From: Hippopus hippopus
Taxonomy: Eukaryota; Mollusca; Bivalvia; Cardiida; Cardiidae
DNA: 64,000 nt
Direction: 5' to 3'
Assembly (NCBI GenBank): GCA_946811185.2
Contig: OX328112.1
Location: forward strand, 33,015,562-33,079,561
This document shows, piece after piece, positions 29,270 through 38,159 of the stretch (position 1 is its first letter; each line of letters begins with the position of its first letter). The position numbers and the translations under genes are program-made. Under the pieces are notes generated by a model that ran no database searches, had not been told where the DNA came from, and worked only from the letters and a program-made list of their open reading frames with translations.

Positions 29270-30093
29270 CTAACCCCTTACCAGAAGACAAAATTTTAGA
29301 CTTGTCCAAACTGAAAGCATTTGCATTTGCAATTTCAATGTGCCTCAAGTGGTGCAATTTTTCTTTGATAAGGTAGAAAACATTGTGGGAAAAGGAGAAA
29401 ATGCTGGTTACCAGCATTTGCTCCTTTTCCCACAATGTTTTCAACAGGCTTTTTTCTCGGGGTCATAAACTAGAGGCGCTTGAGCGCCTGTATCGCTCCA
29501 CAGGCCTGGTATTTCTATAATGGCGAAAGGAAGTTTTTAACAATTATCATTCAATCCTGCATTTTAGCTCACTGAAGAAACAATTTGGTAGACAACCACC
29601 ATAGGAACTTACCTGCAAAACAACAATGAAATCCAATGAATAGTTTTAGAGAAGAAATTTTTCAAAGATTTTACTTTATACCATAAAAGGAAAATGAGTC
29701 TCCCATAAAAGCCATGTTTTATGACAGATCTTTTTTTTTTTAAGGAATTCTGTAAACCTGTATCTAAGGAACATTCCTGCAAAATAATAATGCTATCCAA
29801 ATAGCGGTTTGGGAGGAGAAGATTTTTAAAGGTTTTTTACTTTGGTTGCCATGGCAACCAGAATTCTTCATGGAACACAATTATTTGAAGGAATTTGAAA
29901 GAGGACCACCAAAGGAACATTCCTGTGAAATTTGGTAAAAATCCAGTCAATAGTTTCTGAGGAGAAGTTTTTTAAAGAAAAAGTTTACGGACGCACGGAC
30001 GGACGGACGCACGACGGACACAACGCCATGACAATAGCTCTCTGGCCTTCGGCCAGTGGAGCTAAAAAATGGCATTGTGTGGTAAAGGGTTAA
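29270..30093 (-). mobile_element. Family A element interrupted by a Helitron-like element
   Basis: CCTAACCCCTTACCAGAAGA to TTTTCTCGGGGTCAT on the left; AAAAATGGCATTGTGTGG and TAAAGGGTTAA on the right. The palindrome (29383-29449) is intact. The insertion falls in the arm after the palindrome. Confidence 0.85.
29470..30066 (+). mobile_element. Helitron-like element nested in A
   Basis: Start AGAGGCGCTTGAGCGCC (hairpin) then GCTCCACAGGCC (29495-29506). End with GGACGGACGGACGCACGACG, hairpin TGGCCTTCGGCCA and GGCCAGTGGAGC (30051-30062) followed by TAA. The 5' and 3' motifs are complementary with one mismatch. Unlike 27272, the interior lacks tandem repeats and resembles the 24515 copy in its final segment. 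Confidence 0.7.
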
Positions 30094-30185
30094 TCCTTTA
30101 CACACAATCCCAAGATTTCATGACACTGAAAGAGGAGGCTGTTGAAAACATTGTAAGAAAAGGAGAAAATGCTGGTATAACCAAC
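30090..30185 (+). mobile_element. Family A element, forward, truncated
   Basis: Starts on the TTAA closing the previous copy and runs through the left palindrome arm to GCTGGTATAACC, then stops. Confidence 0.75.
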
Positions 30186-30688
30186 TCTGATGCATGAGAG
30201 AAAAGTAGTCAATAGTGTGAGAAAGCCAGGGAACACATGCATAAGTGCACTGAGCGCCATTTAAACCATTATCCTAGAATCAGATTACAGCCGCAGGCCA
30301 TAAGCCATCTAAGTAAATTTTAATAATTAAAAGATTTAAACTGATATTGTACAATAATTGAAATAATCTCTGCAAATCCTCTCAAATGTGTGCTTAAGGT
30401 ACTTTGATTACAAAAAAAATTGGTTGCCACTACTGAAATTGTGACATTATAATTTTGTCCAGATGCTCAAAGAATGGCAAAGATTTGGGATAGAATTTTT
30501 TCATTTTTAATCACAAAAGATCTAAGTTTTAAACCAACCACTTGAGATTTGAATTAGACTTCAAAAGCCTTTTGCCTCAACCACTAAAAACATTAATTTC
30601 ATTTTCAAAGGAGTACATAACCATTCTTCTTCATTTTTTTTGTTAACCATTCTGAACGAATTCCTTCCCTGAAGGTGCCCTCTTCTTG
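30186..30688. other. No gene recognised
   Basis: AT-rich. Nothing beyond short homopolymers. Confidence 0.4.
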
Positions 30689-30704
30689 CTGCAGACCAGT
30701 TATA

Positions 30705-30987
30705 TGTTTGATTGACTGTACAGCGTTTAATGCCATTTTCAATGTCACTTAGTTATATCCTGGCAGCCTGGAGTTCCTTGTACCAGTGCTTTATACACTT
30801 CTTCCCAAGCCACCGGCTGCTATCCATCATTACTATCGTCAAAACAATGATCAGAGATGTGAGAGGAATGAATCCTGTCACAACCACCATCATCAATCCT
30901 TGGAAAGACATTTTCCAAGCACGGGATTCGAACCAGAGATCCCCCTGTTCTCAAGTCCTGTGCACTAGTGACTGTGCTATTGGGGCT
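30705..30987 (-). mobile_element. SINE family 1, reverse
   Basis: Tail GTTTGATTGACTGTAC at left and head at right, including the box B inverse GGGATTCGAACC-like (30924-30934). Imperfect 16-bp duplications CTGCAGACCAGTTATA (30689-30704) and CTGCAGACCTCTTATA (30988-31003) flank it, suggesting an old insertion. Confidence 0.82.
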
Positions 30988-31003
30988 CTGCAGACCTCTT
31001 ATA

Positions 31004-31076
31004 AAAGCATTGTAGCGATAAAACAATGTGCTACCAACAACTATTTTCTCCCTTTCCCACAGTGTTTTCCTTTAAT
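31004..31076 (+). repeat. Family A palindrome remnant
   Basis: AAAGCATTGTAGCGATAAAAC...TTTCTCCCTTTCCCACAGTG retains both arms with the centre damaged. Confidence 0.5.
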
Positions 31077-31164
31077 TTATATCTCAACACACTGCATGTA
31101 CTGTATAACCTTTTTAGTATGATTTTTGAATCTTAACAAAAGATAATTTTCCTTCCTTTCTGGA

Positions 31165-31232
31165 AGTCAACCTTAGGAAGATGACCTTTGAAAAGTTGTG
31201 GGAAAAGGAGAAATTGCTCGTCCAGTTTTCAG
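31165..31232 (+). repeat. Family A left fragment
   Basis: GAAGTCAACCTTAGGAAGATG then TTGAAAAGTTGTGGGAAAAG to GCTCG; right side missing. Confidence 0.55.
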
Positions 31233-31242
31233 AAGGTAGTGA

Positions 31243-31477
31243 CTCAACACTTTACCAGACGAAAAAAAATTCAGACACATGTCCAAATTGAAAGGATTTG
31301 CAGACAATAAAACAGATATTACTTAAAAATTAGAATTAGTTTCTTGGAAGGGTAGAAAACACTGGAAAAAGGAGAATATGCTGGTTACAAGCATTTTCTC
31401 CTTTTTCCACAATGTTTTCAAAACCGTTATTTTTATAATATAGTCATTTAAACTCAGGATTGCTTAGATAAAGGTTA
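31243..31477 (-). mobile_element. Family A element, reverse
   Basis: CAACACTTTACCAGACGAAA start, palindrome shortened by three bases on the left (AACACTGGAAAAAGG), end GGATTGCTTAGATAAAGGTTAA. Confidence 0.83.
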
Positions 31478-31596
31478 ATGAAATTCCTCACAGTGTGTGA
31501 AACAGCCGGTTTCTTGAAATATGATATATCATTTTTTATTTGCCCCATATTCAAGGAATAATTAACTTGGTTTGAATGACATTATGTGCACTTGTT

Positions 31597-31938
31597 TTAA
31601 GCTCTTTACTACATAATCCAGAGTTTTAATGATGATGAAAAATAAGGCTTCTGAAAACATTGTGGGAAAAGGATAAAACGCTGGCAACTAGGATTTTTTC
31701 CTTTTCTCATAAAGTTTTCTACCATGTAAAATACAAATTCCACGGTTTCCACCAAGAAGGCTTTTGGAAACTTTGGGTGAAAAGGAGAAAATGCTCGTTA
31801 CCACCACTCTCCCCTTTTCTCACAAAGTCTTCTACCTTATGCAAGAAAAAACGTCATCATTTGATTCACATAATAATTGGTCATCCGCAAATGCTTTAAA
31901 AATTGGTCAAGTCTGAAATTTTGTTGTTCGGCTGTCAA
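31597..31938 (+). mobile_element. Family A element with duplicated hairpin
   Basis: TTAAGCTCTTTACTACATAA start. A first diverged palindrome (31654-31720) is followed by TTCCACCAAGAAGGCTTTTGG and a second one (31763-31830), then one right arm ending near TTGTTGTTCGGCTG. About 115 bp longer than normal. Confidence 0.75.
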
Positions 31939-31939
31939 T

Positions 31940-32168
31940 TCAGACTTTACCGAACAATCCCTACTTTTAACGACACCAAGGAAAAAGGCTTTTGAAAACA
32001 TAGTGAAAAAAGGAGAAAATGCTGGTAACCAGCATTTTCTCCTTTTTCCACAATGTTTTCTATCGTGTCAAAGACAAAAATCATCACTGGAGCTACATTC
32101 AATTTGTCATCCGCAAATGCTTTGAATGCGGACATTTAACCTGAATTTTTGTTGTCTGGTATAGAGGT
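31940..32168 (+). mobile_element. Family A element, forward
   Basis: CAGACTTTACCGAACAATCC start, palindrome with GTGAAAAAAGG change, end TGTCTGGTATAGAGG. Confidence 0.85.
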
Positions 32169-32590
32169 ATGATAATTTTTTGTGTCAGTTAGTCGCACTA
32201 CGCATTAGATTAAATGAGACAGGAAATTATGTACCGGTACATAACTTGAAAAGCAGAGATTAATGCTTTCAAAAAAGCAAGATTATTTACTGATTTATGC
32301 GCAGAACATGGTCTGTGCTTTTAACCGAACAAAGTTTTTATAAATGCATTCTGCATGGCAAAGAGTTTTGGAGAGAGACAGCATGACCGAAAAGTACTGC
32401 ATAATGATATGTGGGATGCAGTGCATAATTATACAATTTATAAACCAGGGTGCACTAGGATGCGCAATTGCAGGATTCATGCAGATTTTTTTTTTTCAGA
32501 TCCTGCATAAATTCTGTTTCCAATAGACTCTAAATAAACACTGAATTTTATCCCTGGGAACCATAGTTCATTTCATTTTCTCCTGCATTA
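32169..32590. other. No gene recognised
   Basis: The small opposed frames at 32295-32526 overlap each other on opposite strands and carry no motif. Confidence 0.4.
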
Positions 32591-32592
32591 AA

Positions 32593-32801
32593 TCAACCCT
32601 TTATCAAACTGCAAAATTTTAGGATTGTCCATATTAAAGGAATTTACAGAAGACATATCAACATTAATGTTTCTTTTTTAAAGAATAGTATTTTGTCCCC
32701 GAATACGTACATAACACTGTGGGAAAAGGAGAAAATGCTGGTTACCAGCATTTTCTCCTTTCCACAATGTTTTCAAAAGACAGTTTTCTCAGTGTTGTTA
32801 A
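32593..32801 (-). mobile_element. Family A element, reverse
   Basis: TCAACCCTTTATCAAACTGC start. Palindrome right arm missing two bases (CCTTTCCACAATG). Ends on the TTAA at 32798. The segment from TTAA 32678 onward is duplicated at 33024-33148. Confidence 0.82.
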
Positions 32802-33027
32802 GTTCCTTTACCAAACAAGCCCTGGTTTTAATGACCCTGAGGAGGAAGCCTTCTGAAAACATTGTGGGAAAAGGAGAAAATGCTGGTAACCAGCATTTTC
32901 TCTTTTTCCCACAAAGTTTTCTACCCTTTCAGAGACAAATTTCATAAATTGAGACACTTTCAATTTGCCATCTGCAAATACTTTCAATATGGACCAGTCT
33001 AACATTTTGTCGTATGGTAAAGAGTTA
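32798..33027 (+). mobile_element. Family A element, forward, full length
   Basis: TTAAGTTCCTTTACCAAACA start, nearly perfect palindrome, GTATGGTAAAGAGTTAA end. It sits between two copies of the same ~122-bp half-element. Confidence 0.9.
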
Positions 33028-33148
33028 AAGAATAGTATTTTGTTCTTGAATAAGTACACAACACCGTGGGAAAAGAAGAAAGTGCTGGCTACCAGCATTT
33101 TCTCCTTTCCACAATGTTTTCAAAAAACAGTTTTCTCAGAGTTGTTAA
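33024..33148 (-). mobile_element. Family A right half, duplicate of 32678-32801
   Basis: TTAAAGAATAGTATTTTG...CAGAGTTGTTAA aligns throughout with the earlier half-copy, including the private CCTTTCCACAATG deletion. It is therefore a duplication, not an independent insertion. Confidence 0.8.
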
Positions 33149-33177
33149 TCCTCATCCTGTTAAATAAATGAAATGAA

Positions 33178-33985
33178 ACTTTACAGCCGAGAGTAAAAAC
33201 CCAAACTTTGCTCTTTACAGCTGATAGCAAAAACCCAAACTTTGCTCTTTACAGCTGAGAGTAAAAACCCAAACTTTGCTCTTTACAGCCGAGAGTAAAA
33301 ACCCAAACTTTGCTCTTTACAGCCGATAGCAAAAACCCAAACTTTGCTCTTTACAGCTGAGAGTAAAAACCCAAACTTTGCTCTTTACAGCCGAGAGTAA
33401 AAACCCAAACTTTGCTCTTTACAGCCGATAGCAAAAACCCAAACTTTGCTCTTTACAGCTGAGAGTAAAAACCCAAACTTTGCTCTTTACAGCCGAGAGT
33501 AAAAACCCAAACTTTGCTCTTTACAGCCGATAGCAAAAACCCAAACTTTGCTCTTTACAGCTGAGAGTAAAAACCCAAACTTTGCTCTTTACAGCCGAGA
33601 GTAAAAACCCAAACTTTGCTCTTTACAGCCGATAGCAAAAACCCAAACTTTGCTCTTTACAGCTGAGAGTAAAAACCCAAACTTTGCTCTTTACAGCCGA
33701 GAGTAAAAACCCAAACTTTGCTCTTTACAGCCGAGAGTAAACCCAAACTTTGCTTTTTACAGCCGAGAGTAAACCCAAACTTTGCTTTTTACAGTCAAGA
33801 GTAAAAACCCAAACTTTGCTCTTTACAGCTGAGAGTAAACCCAAACTTTGCTCTTTACAGCTGAGAGTAAACCCAAACTTTGCTCTTTACAGCCGAGAGT
33901 AAAAACCCAAACCTTGCTCTTTACAGCTGAGAGTAAAAACCCAAACTTTGCTCTGTAAAGTCGATAGTAAAAACCGAAATTTTGC
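33178..33985 (+). repeat. 34-bp satellite with 102-bp higher-order structure
   Basis: Basic unit 34 bp (ACTTTGCTCTTTACAGC plus a variable octamer plus AAAAACCCAA). Three variants, CCGAGAGT, CCGATAGC and CTGAGAGT, alternate in fixed order for about five cycles from about 33186 to 33700. After that, shortened 32-bp CCGAGAGT and CTGAGAGT units follow irregularly, then a diverged CGATAGT unit merges into a B element flank. About 24 units. Confidence 0.95.
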
Positions 33986-34131
33986 TATTTCAAAGGTTAT
34001 TTTTTGTGCAAAAAGATGTCATTATTGGACAGTGTAGATCAAAGATCAGACTGCATGTTCTGTGCAGTCTGATCTTGATCTAAACTGTCTGCAAAAGGTC
34101 AGTGAGTTAAGCTTAGCAGTCGTAGGGTTAA
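33950..34131 (+). mobile_element. Family B element, long form, forward
   Basis: CGATAGTAAAAACCGAAATT, GCTATTTCAAAGGTTATTT, then the hairpin (34022-34088) and GCTTAGCAGTCGTAGGGTTAA. The same layout is present inverted at 35158-35345. The left part is homologous to the adjacent satellite unit. Confidence 0.82.
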
Positions 34132-34164
34132 AACTCTTGTGTGGATTGTGTGGTGCAGGGTTAA
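34128..34164 (-). repeat. Family A end scrap between TTAAs
   Basis: TTAAAACTCTTGTGTGGATTGTGTGGTGCAGGG to TTAA; only the terminal ~35 bases of a reverse copy. Confidence 0.65.
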
Positions 34165-34329
34165 ATCAAGATTATTTCAGTTTTGCTCTGCCCCAAGACA
34201 TAAGATATCGTATTTTATTTTAGTAAACAAAATGGTGAGTTTTATGTAATGATATTGTTCATATTTTTTAAATGCCTGATGTTGGTTATCTTATTTCACC
34301 TTCTACACTTATCTCACAGTTTGTTAGGA

Positions 34330-34430
34330 CAACATAAAGTGGTTTTACAGACATTGCAGATTCAGATCAGACTGCACAGAACACAGGGTCTGATCACTTA
34401 TGATCGATCTTTAGTGTTTTGAACGATATA
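34330..34430 (+). mobile_element. Family B remnant
   Basis: CAGATTCAGATCAGACTGC...GGGTCTGATCACTTATGATC is a decayed hairpin. Confidence 0.5.
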
Positions 34431-34434
34431 AGCA

Positions 34435-34663
34435 TTAAGTCTTTACCAAACGACAAAATTTTGTATCTGTCCAAATCGAAAGCATTTGCAGACGACAAAG
34501 TAAATATGACTCAAAAACTGAAATGTGTCTCTGCAAAAGAAGAAAACATTGCGAGAAAAGGAGAAAATACTGGTTACCAGCATTTTCTTCTTTTCCCACA
34601 ATGTTTTCAAAATCCTTCTTCCTCAAGGTCGTTAAAACTCGGAATTGTGTGGTAAAGGATTAA
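34435..34663 (-). mobile_element. Family A element, reverse, full length
   Basis: TTAAGTCTTTACCAAACGAC start, palindrome with two changes, GTGTGGTAAAGGATTAA end shared with the next copy. Confidence 0.91.
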
Positions 34664-34890
34664 CACTTTTTCAAATAACATTGAATTCAGGACTCTGTGA
34701 TATTGAAAGCTTCTGAAGACAACATTTTAGAAAGTGATGCAAATGAACTGGAGTTCTTTGACAGGGTCGAAAACATTGTGGAAAAAGGAGAAAATGCTGG
34801 TTACCTGCATTTTCTCCTTTTCCCACAATGTTTTCAAAAGCCTTCTCCATTAGGCTCATTTTAACTTGGGACTGTGTGATAAACAGTTAA
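34660..34890 (-). mobile_element. Family A element, reverse, variant arm
   Basis: TTAACACTTTTTCAAATAAC start with a diverged left arm, good palindrome (TTACCTGC centre side), end GTGTGATAAACAGTTAA. Confidence 0.85.
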
Positions 34891-35157
34891 ATTGCAACAA
34901 GTGGGTTGGTGCCTTGTGACCGAGACATAATGAGAGAACAGGATTTAATGCATCTTTGTAATACAGTATAAATTATAAAGCAAGTCATTGTATAATACAA
35001 AATTAATCTATTTTGTCAAAAAAAAAAAAAACTCCAGATGAATTATGAGGCTGAATTGTCCTTTGGCATGCAAAATACCTGCCAACAGCAAAAAATTAAA
35101 ATTTAGGATATCCTATGCAGACTGAGCTGGCTGACATGAGCTGATACTTCAGGTGTA
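34891..35157. other. No gene; poly-A run
   Basis: A poly-A run near 35018-35031. A short TGCATCTTTGTAATACAG...CAAGTCATTGTATAATAC stretch suggests a decayed D element start. Confidence 0.4.
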
Positions 35158-35345
35158 TTAACCCTAAGGCTGGTAAGCGCGACTCTGACCTTTTGCAGGC
35201 AGTGTAGATCAAGATCAGACTGCACAGAATGTGCAGTCTGATCTTTGATCTACACTGTCTGATAACGAGATATTATTCACCAAAATATAACTTTGAAATA
35301 GCTATATTTGGGTTTTTACTATCGAATTGAAAATTTCATTTTAGT
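35158..35345 (-). mobile_element. Family B element, long form, reverse
   Basis: TTAACCCTAAGGCTGGTAAG start, perfect hairpin (35203-35262), then ATAGCTATATTTGGG and TTTTTACTATCGAATTG. This is the inverse of 33950-34131. Confidence 0.87.
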
Positions 35346-35395
35346 TACACAGCAAGATAAGGGTTATCACTTATGGTACTAATTAAGTAAAATAA

Positions 35396-35562
35396 AACTT
35401 TCAAGCCAATAGTAATCACCCTGAAGTTGTTTTTTTTTTTGAGAAAAATATCTCCTGATTGGACAGTGATCCAAGATCAGACTGCACATTCCATGCAGTC
35501 TGATCTTGAACTTAACTCTCGGCAAAAAGTCAATGAGTTGCACTTAGCAGGCTAGGGGGTAA
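35396..35562 (+). mobile_element. Family B element, long form, forward
   Basis: ACTTTCAAGCCAATAGTAATC, T-run, hairpin 35470-35515 and GCACTTAGCAGGCTAGGGGGTAA. With the previous copy it forms an inverted pair about 50 bp apart. Confidence 0.78.
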
Positions 35563-35601
35563 CTACCTTTCCACAGAAAATAACTGGATTGTATCTTGAT
35601 C

Positions 35602-35860
35602 CTTTAACAAACAATTCTGAGTTTTAACCGCCCTGGTTGAGAAGGTTTTTGAAAACATTGTGGGAAAAGGAGAAAATGCTTGTAACCAGTTGCCAACTTT
35701 AATTCTAATCCCTGGCTGAGAAGATTTTTTAAAACAATGTGGGAAAAGGAGAAAATGCTTGTATCCAGTTGCCAACTTTAATTCTAATCTTAAGATTCAT
35801 CTTTGCTGGTTACCAGCATTTTTTTTCCTTTTACCACATGTTTTCTGTAGTTTTCCAGCT
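35602..35860 (+). mobile_element. Family A element with ~75-bp internal duplication
   Basis: CCTTTAACAAACAATTCTG start. The stretch CCTGG-TGAGAAG through GCCAACTTTAATTCTAATC occurs twice (about 35629-35708 and 35712-35788), each with a left palindrome arm. The right arm follows once (GCTGGTTACCAGC...CCACATGTTTTC). Confidence 0.75.
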
Positions 35861-35885
35861 TAGTTATAAAGAAAATAATCATGTT

Positions 35886-36330
35886 TGAGGCATGCTTTGC
35901 AAACAGGGGACTTAGGGATAGGGCACCTTAATGGGATTCGTGTAACATTGCCTTTCATCGTACGGATTCGGCTTAGACTCGGGTAATCCATACTCGATGC
36001 GGGGAACCAGCATGTATAGGCCAATCGATTACGGATTACCCGTGTTTAAGCTGAGTCCGTACTTTTTTTCGGCGATGAATGGAGATGTTACAAGAATCCC
36101 ATTAGGGTGCCCTATCCTTAATGTATCTGCAAGAAGTATCGACACAGGCCAGCCTGCGCAGTCTGTGCAGGCTGACGTGGATCAGAACTTTTTGCTTTTG
36201 GTAAATTTTCCACATGTCCAGGGACCATTCTACCTCAGAATTCAGATAGTTGTTGGACAAAATTGATTTTATGGATCCACAATGAGGTGTTGACTGTCTT
36301 GGTATAATGCACCATGAAGATGCACACAAT
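35886..36330 (-). mobile_element. Family D element interrupted by C
   Basis: GGCATGCTTTGCAAACAGGG then CTTA, the C element, then TTAATGTATCTGCAAGAAGT, CAGGCCAGCCTGCGCAGTC and the remainder to GCACCATGAAGATGCA. Removing C restores the GGGGCTTAATGCATCT boundary seen in the intact D copy. Confidence 0.82.
35911..36121. mobile_element. Family C element, nested in D
   Basis: CTTAGGGATAGGGCACCTTA start and TTAGGGTGCCCTATCCTTAA end. The interior is a long imperfect palindrome (TACGGATTCGGCTTAGACTC against GAGTCCGTAC). Its TTA/TTAA flanks are the target duplication in the D element. Confidence 0.88.
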
Positions 36331-36540
36331 CCATAATTTTAAAGACCCCCAAGAAAAAGTACTTTTGAAAACATTGTGGAAAAAGAAGAAAATGCTGGTA
36401 ACCAGCATTTTCTCCTATTCCCCACAATGTTTTCTAACCTTCCATGTACAAATCTTATAATTTAAGCAACACTGAATTTGCTGTCTACAAGCACTTTGAA
36501 TTTGGATCCATCTGAAATTATATTGTATATAAAGAGTTAA
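36319..36540 (+). mobile_element. Family A element, forward, left end lost
   Basis: GCACACAATCCATAATTTTAA start follows D directly. Good palindrome with a TATTCCCCAC insertion. End TATATAAAGAGTTAA. Confidence 0.83.
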
Positions 36541-36704
36541 TGGCCCTTTTGCCAGAGCATGGCTCGTTCGTTTGGTACATCAGCTGCACAGATAAAATGC
36601 ACATTCCAACAGCAGCAGGGTACTGTCAGTCTACCTGGGGTTGTAATTAATTTTTAAAAAGTTTCTTCTCTATTTATATCTGTTTATCTTATCTATGTGT
36701 CTAT
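36541..36704. other. D-like end trace, otherwise nothing
   Basis: CCCTTTTGCCAGAGCATGGC at 36544-36563 resembles the D terminus. The rest is unassigned. Confidence 0.4.
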
Positions 36705-36936
36705 AAGCCCTTTGCAGAACAATCCTGTGTTTTTTCATTTTAGAACCATGTGGAAGAAAGACTGTTGGAAAAGAAGATGGTTTACCAGCACTTATTCTTG
36801 TCTCACGACGACTTATACTCCATCACTAATAGACAAATCACCATTATTTAGGCCATATTTGAATGTTGTCTCCATAATACCGGTAATGTTTTCTATACAG
36901 CCAAGTCTAGAATTATGCTGTCTGGTATAGAGTTAA
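36705..36936 (+). mobile_element. Family A element, forward, old
   Basis: AGCCCTTTGCAGAACAATCC start, strongly eroded palindrome (GTTGGAAAAGAAGATGG), end TGTCTGGTATAGAGTTAA shared with the next copy. Confidence 0.78.
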
Positions 36937-37163
36937 CCCTTTACCAGACGACAAAATTTTAGCCTTGTCAAAATTGAAACCATTTGCAGACGACAATTTT
37001 CAGTGTGGCTCAAATGGTGCTATTTTTCTTTGATAGGGTAGAAAACATTGTGGGAAAAAGGAGAAAATGCTGGTTACCAGCATTTTCTCCTTTTCCCAGA
37101 ATGTTTTCAAAAGTCTTCTTTCCTAGGGTTGTTAAAAGTCGGCATTGTGCGGTAAAGGGTTGA
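36933..37163 (-). mobile_element. Family A element, reverse, full length
   Basis: TTAACCCTTTACCAGACGAC start, near-perfect palindrome (one extra A), GTGCGGTAAAGGGTTGA end. Confidence 0.91.
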
Positions 37164-37184
37164 CCCATTACTGCACATGTTTCT

Positions 37185-37416
37185 TTAACTCTTTACCAAA
37201 CAACAAGATTTAAGAGTAATCCAAACTGAAAGCACTCCCAGCCAAAAAAAATACAAATTTGACCAAAAAATCGAATTTTATTTTGGGAAAATTAGAAAAC
37301 ATTGTGGGAAAAGGAGAAAATGCTGGTTACCACCATTTTCTCCTTTTCCAGCAATGTTTTCAAAGGCTTTCTTTCTCAGGGTCGTTAAAAGAGGGGATTG
37401 TGTGGTAACAGGTTAA
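37185..37416 (-). mobile_element. Family A element, reverse, full length
   Basis: TTAACTCTTTACCAAACAAC start, palindrome with TTACCACC and CCAGCAATG changes, GTGTGGTAACAGGTTAA end shared with a truncated copy. Confidence 0.9.
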
Positions 37417-37486
37417 CCCAGTAATAAACAATTTTGTGACAACTCTTAAGAAGAAGGCTTTTGAAACATTGTGGGAAAGCGTTTTT
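37413..37486 (+). mobile_element. Family A element, forward, truncated
   Basis: TTAACCCAGTAATAAACAAT start, ending in the left palindrome arm (ACATTGTGGGAAAG) where the next copy begins. Confidence 0.75.
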
Positions 37487-37715
37487 AACTCTTTACCAAA
37501 CGACAAAATTTTAGACTTGTCTGAATTGAAAGCACTTGCAGACAACAAAATAAACGTGACTCAAAAATTGAAACTTGACTTTAGAAGAGTAGAAAACATT
37601 GTGGGAAAAGGAGAAAATGCTGGTTACCAGCATTTTCTCCTTTTCCCACAATGTTTTCAGAAGGCTTCTTCTTCTAGGTCGTAAAAACCAGGGATTGTTT
37701 GGTAAAGGGTTTTAA
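37485..37715 (-). mobile_element. Family A element, reverse, full length, near consensus
   Basis: TTAACTCTTTACCAAACGAC start, perfect palindrome with GGTTACC, end TTTGGTAAAGGGTTTTAA. Confidence 0.92.
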
Positions 37716-37716
37716 T

Positions 37717-37752
37717 TAACCCTAACCCTAATCTTAAACCCTAACCCTAACC
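37717..37752 (-). repeat. Short interstitial telomere-type repeat
   Basis: AACCCTAACCCTAATC, then TTAAACCCTAACCCTAACC: about five TTAGGG-type hexamers (read on the minus strand) with one interruption, between two A copies. It could be a repair scar or a chance expansion of the TTAACCC end. Confidence 0.7.
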
Positions 37753-37873
37753 TTTCCCCAAAATATTTTCTTATTTAAAATCAAATTCATCATTTAAGAT
37801 GCATTCAATTTGTTGTCTGTAAATGTCTTCAATTTGCACAAGTCTAGCATTTTGTCATTTGCTTACAGAAAGG
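37753..37873 (+). mobile_element. Family A right half, forward
   Basis: TTTCCCCAAAATATTTTC onward, GTTGTCTGTAAATGTCTTC, end near CATTTGCTTACAGAAAGG. Confidence 0.65.
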
Positions 37874-37879
37874 TCAAAA

Positions 37880-37940
37880 AATACATCTGCAAGTGCTTTC
37901 AGTTTGGACAAGTCTACATTTTTGTCCTGTAGTAAGGAGT
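37880..37940 (+). repeat. Family A right-arm piece
   Basis: CATCTGCAAGTGCTTTCAGT...TTGTCCTGTAGTAAGGAG. Confidence 0.6.
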
Positions 37941-38159
37941 GATACCTGTAAAACATTTGCTTCTTTTCTCGAAATATTTTCTAAATCTTTCAATAACATT
38001 AAAACAGTAGTTTGTTTCAGTAATGGTTTCATTTCGAGAAAGTTTTTTTCTACGGCTTATCTTATCTTATGTGTCTATTTAAAACATCAAAATGCCAATG
38101 AATTTTGTCAAACCAGCATGCAATTTGCTTGATTTGTGTGAAATGGCATCTAAAATATT
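37941..38159. other. No gene recognised
   Basis: No family A-E copy or domain seen. Confidence 0.4.

Noticed and set aside
33178..33985. CRISPR-like array of 34-bp repeats
   Set aside because: Units are contiguous with no unique spacers and sit in eukaryotic DNA; it is a satellite.
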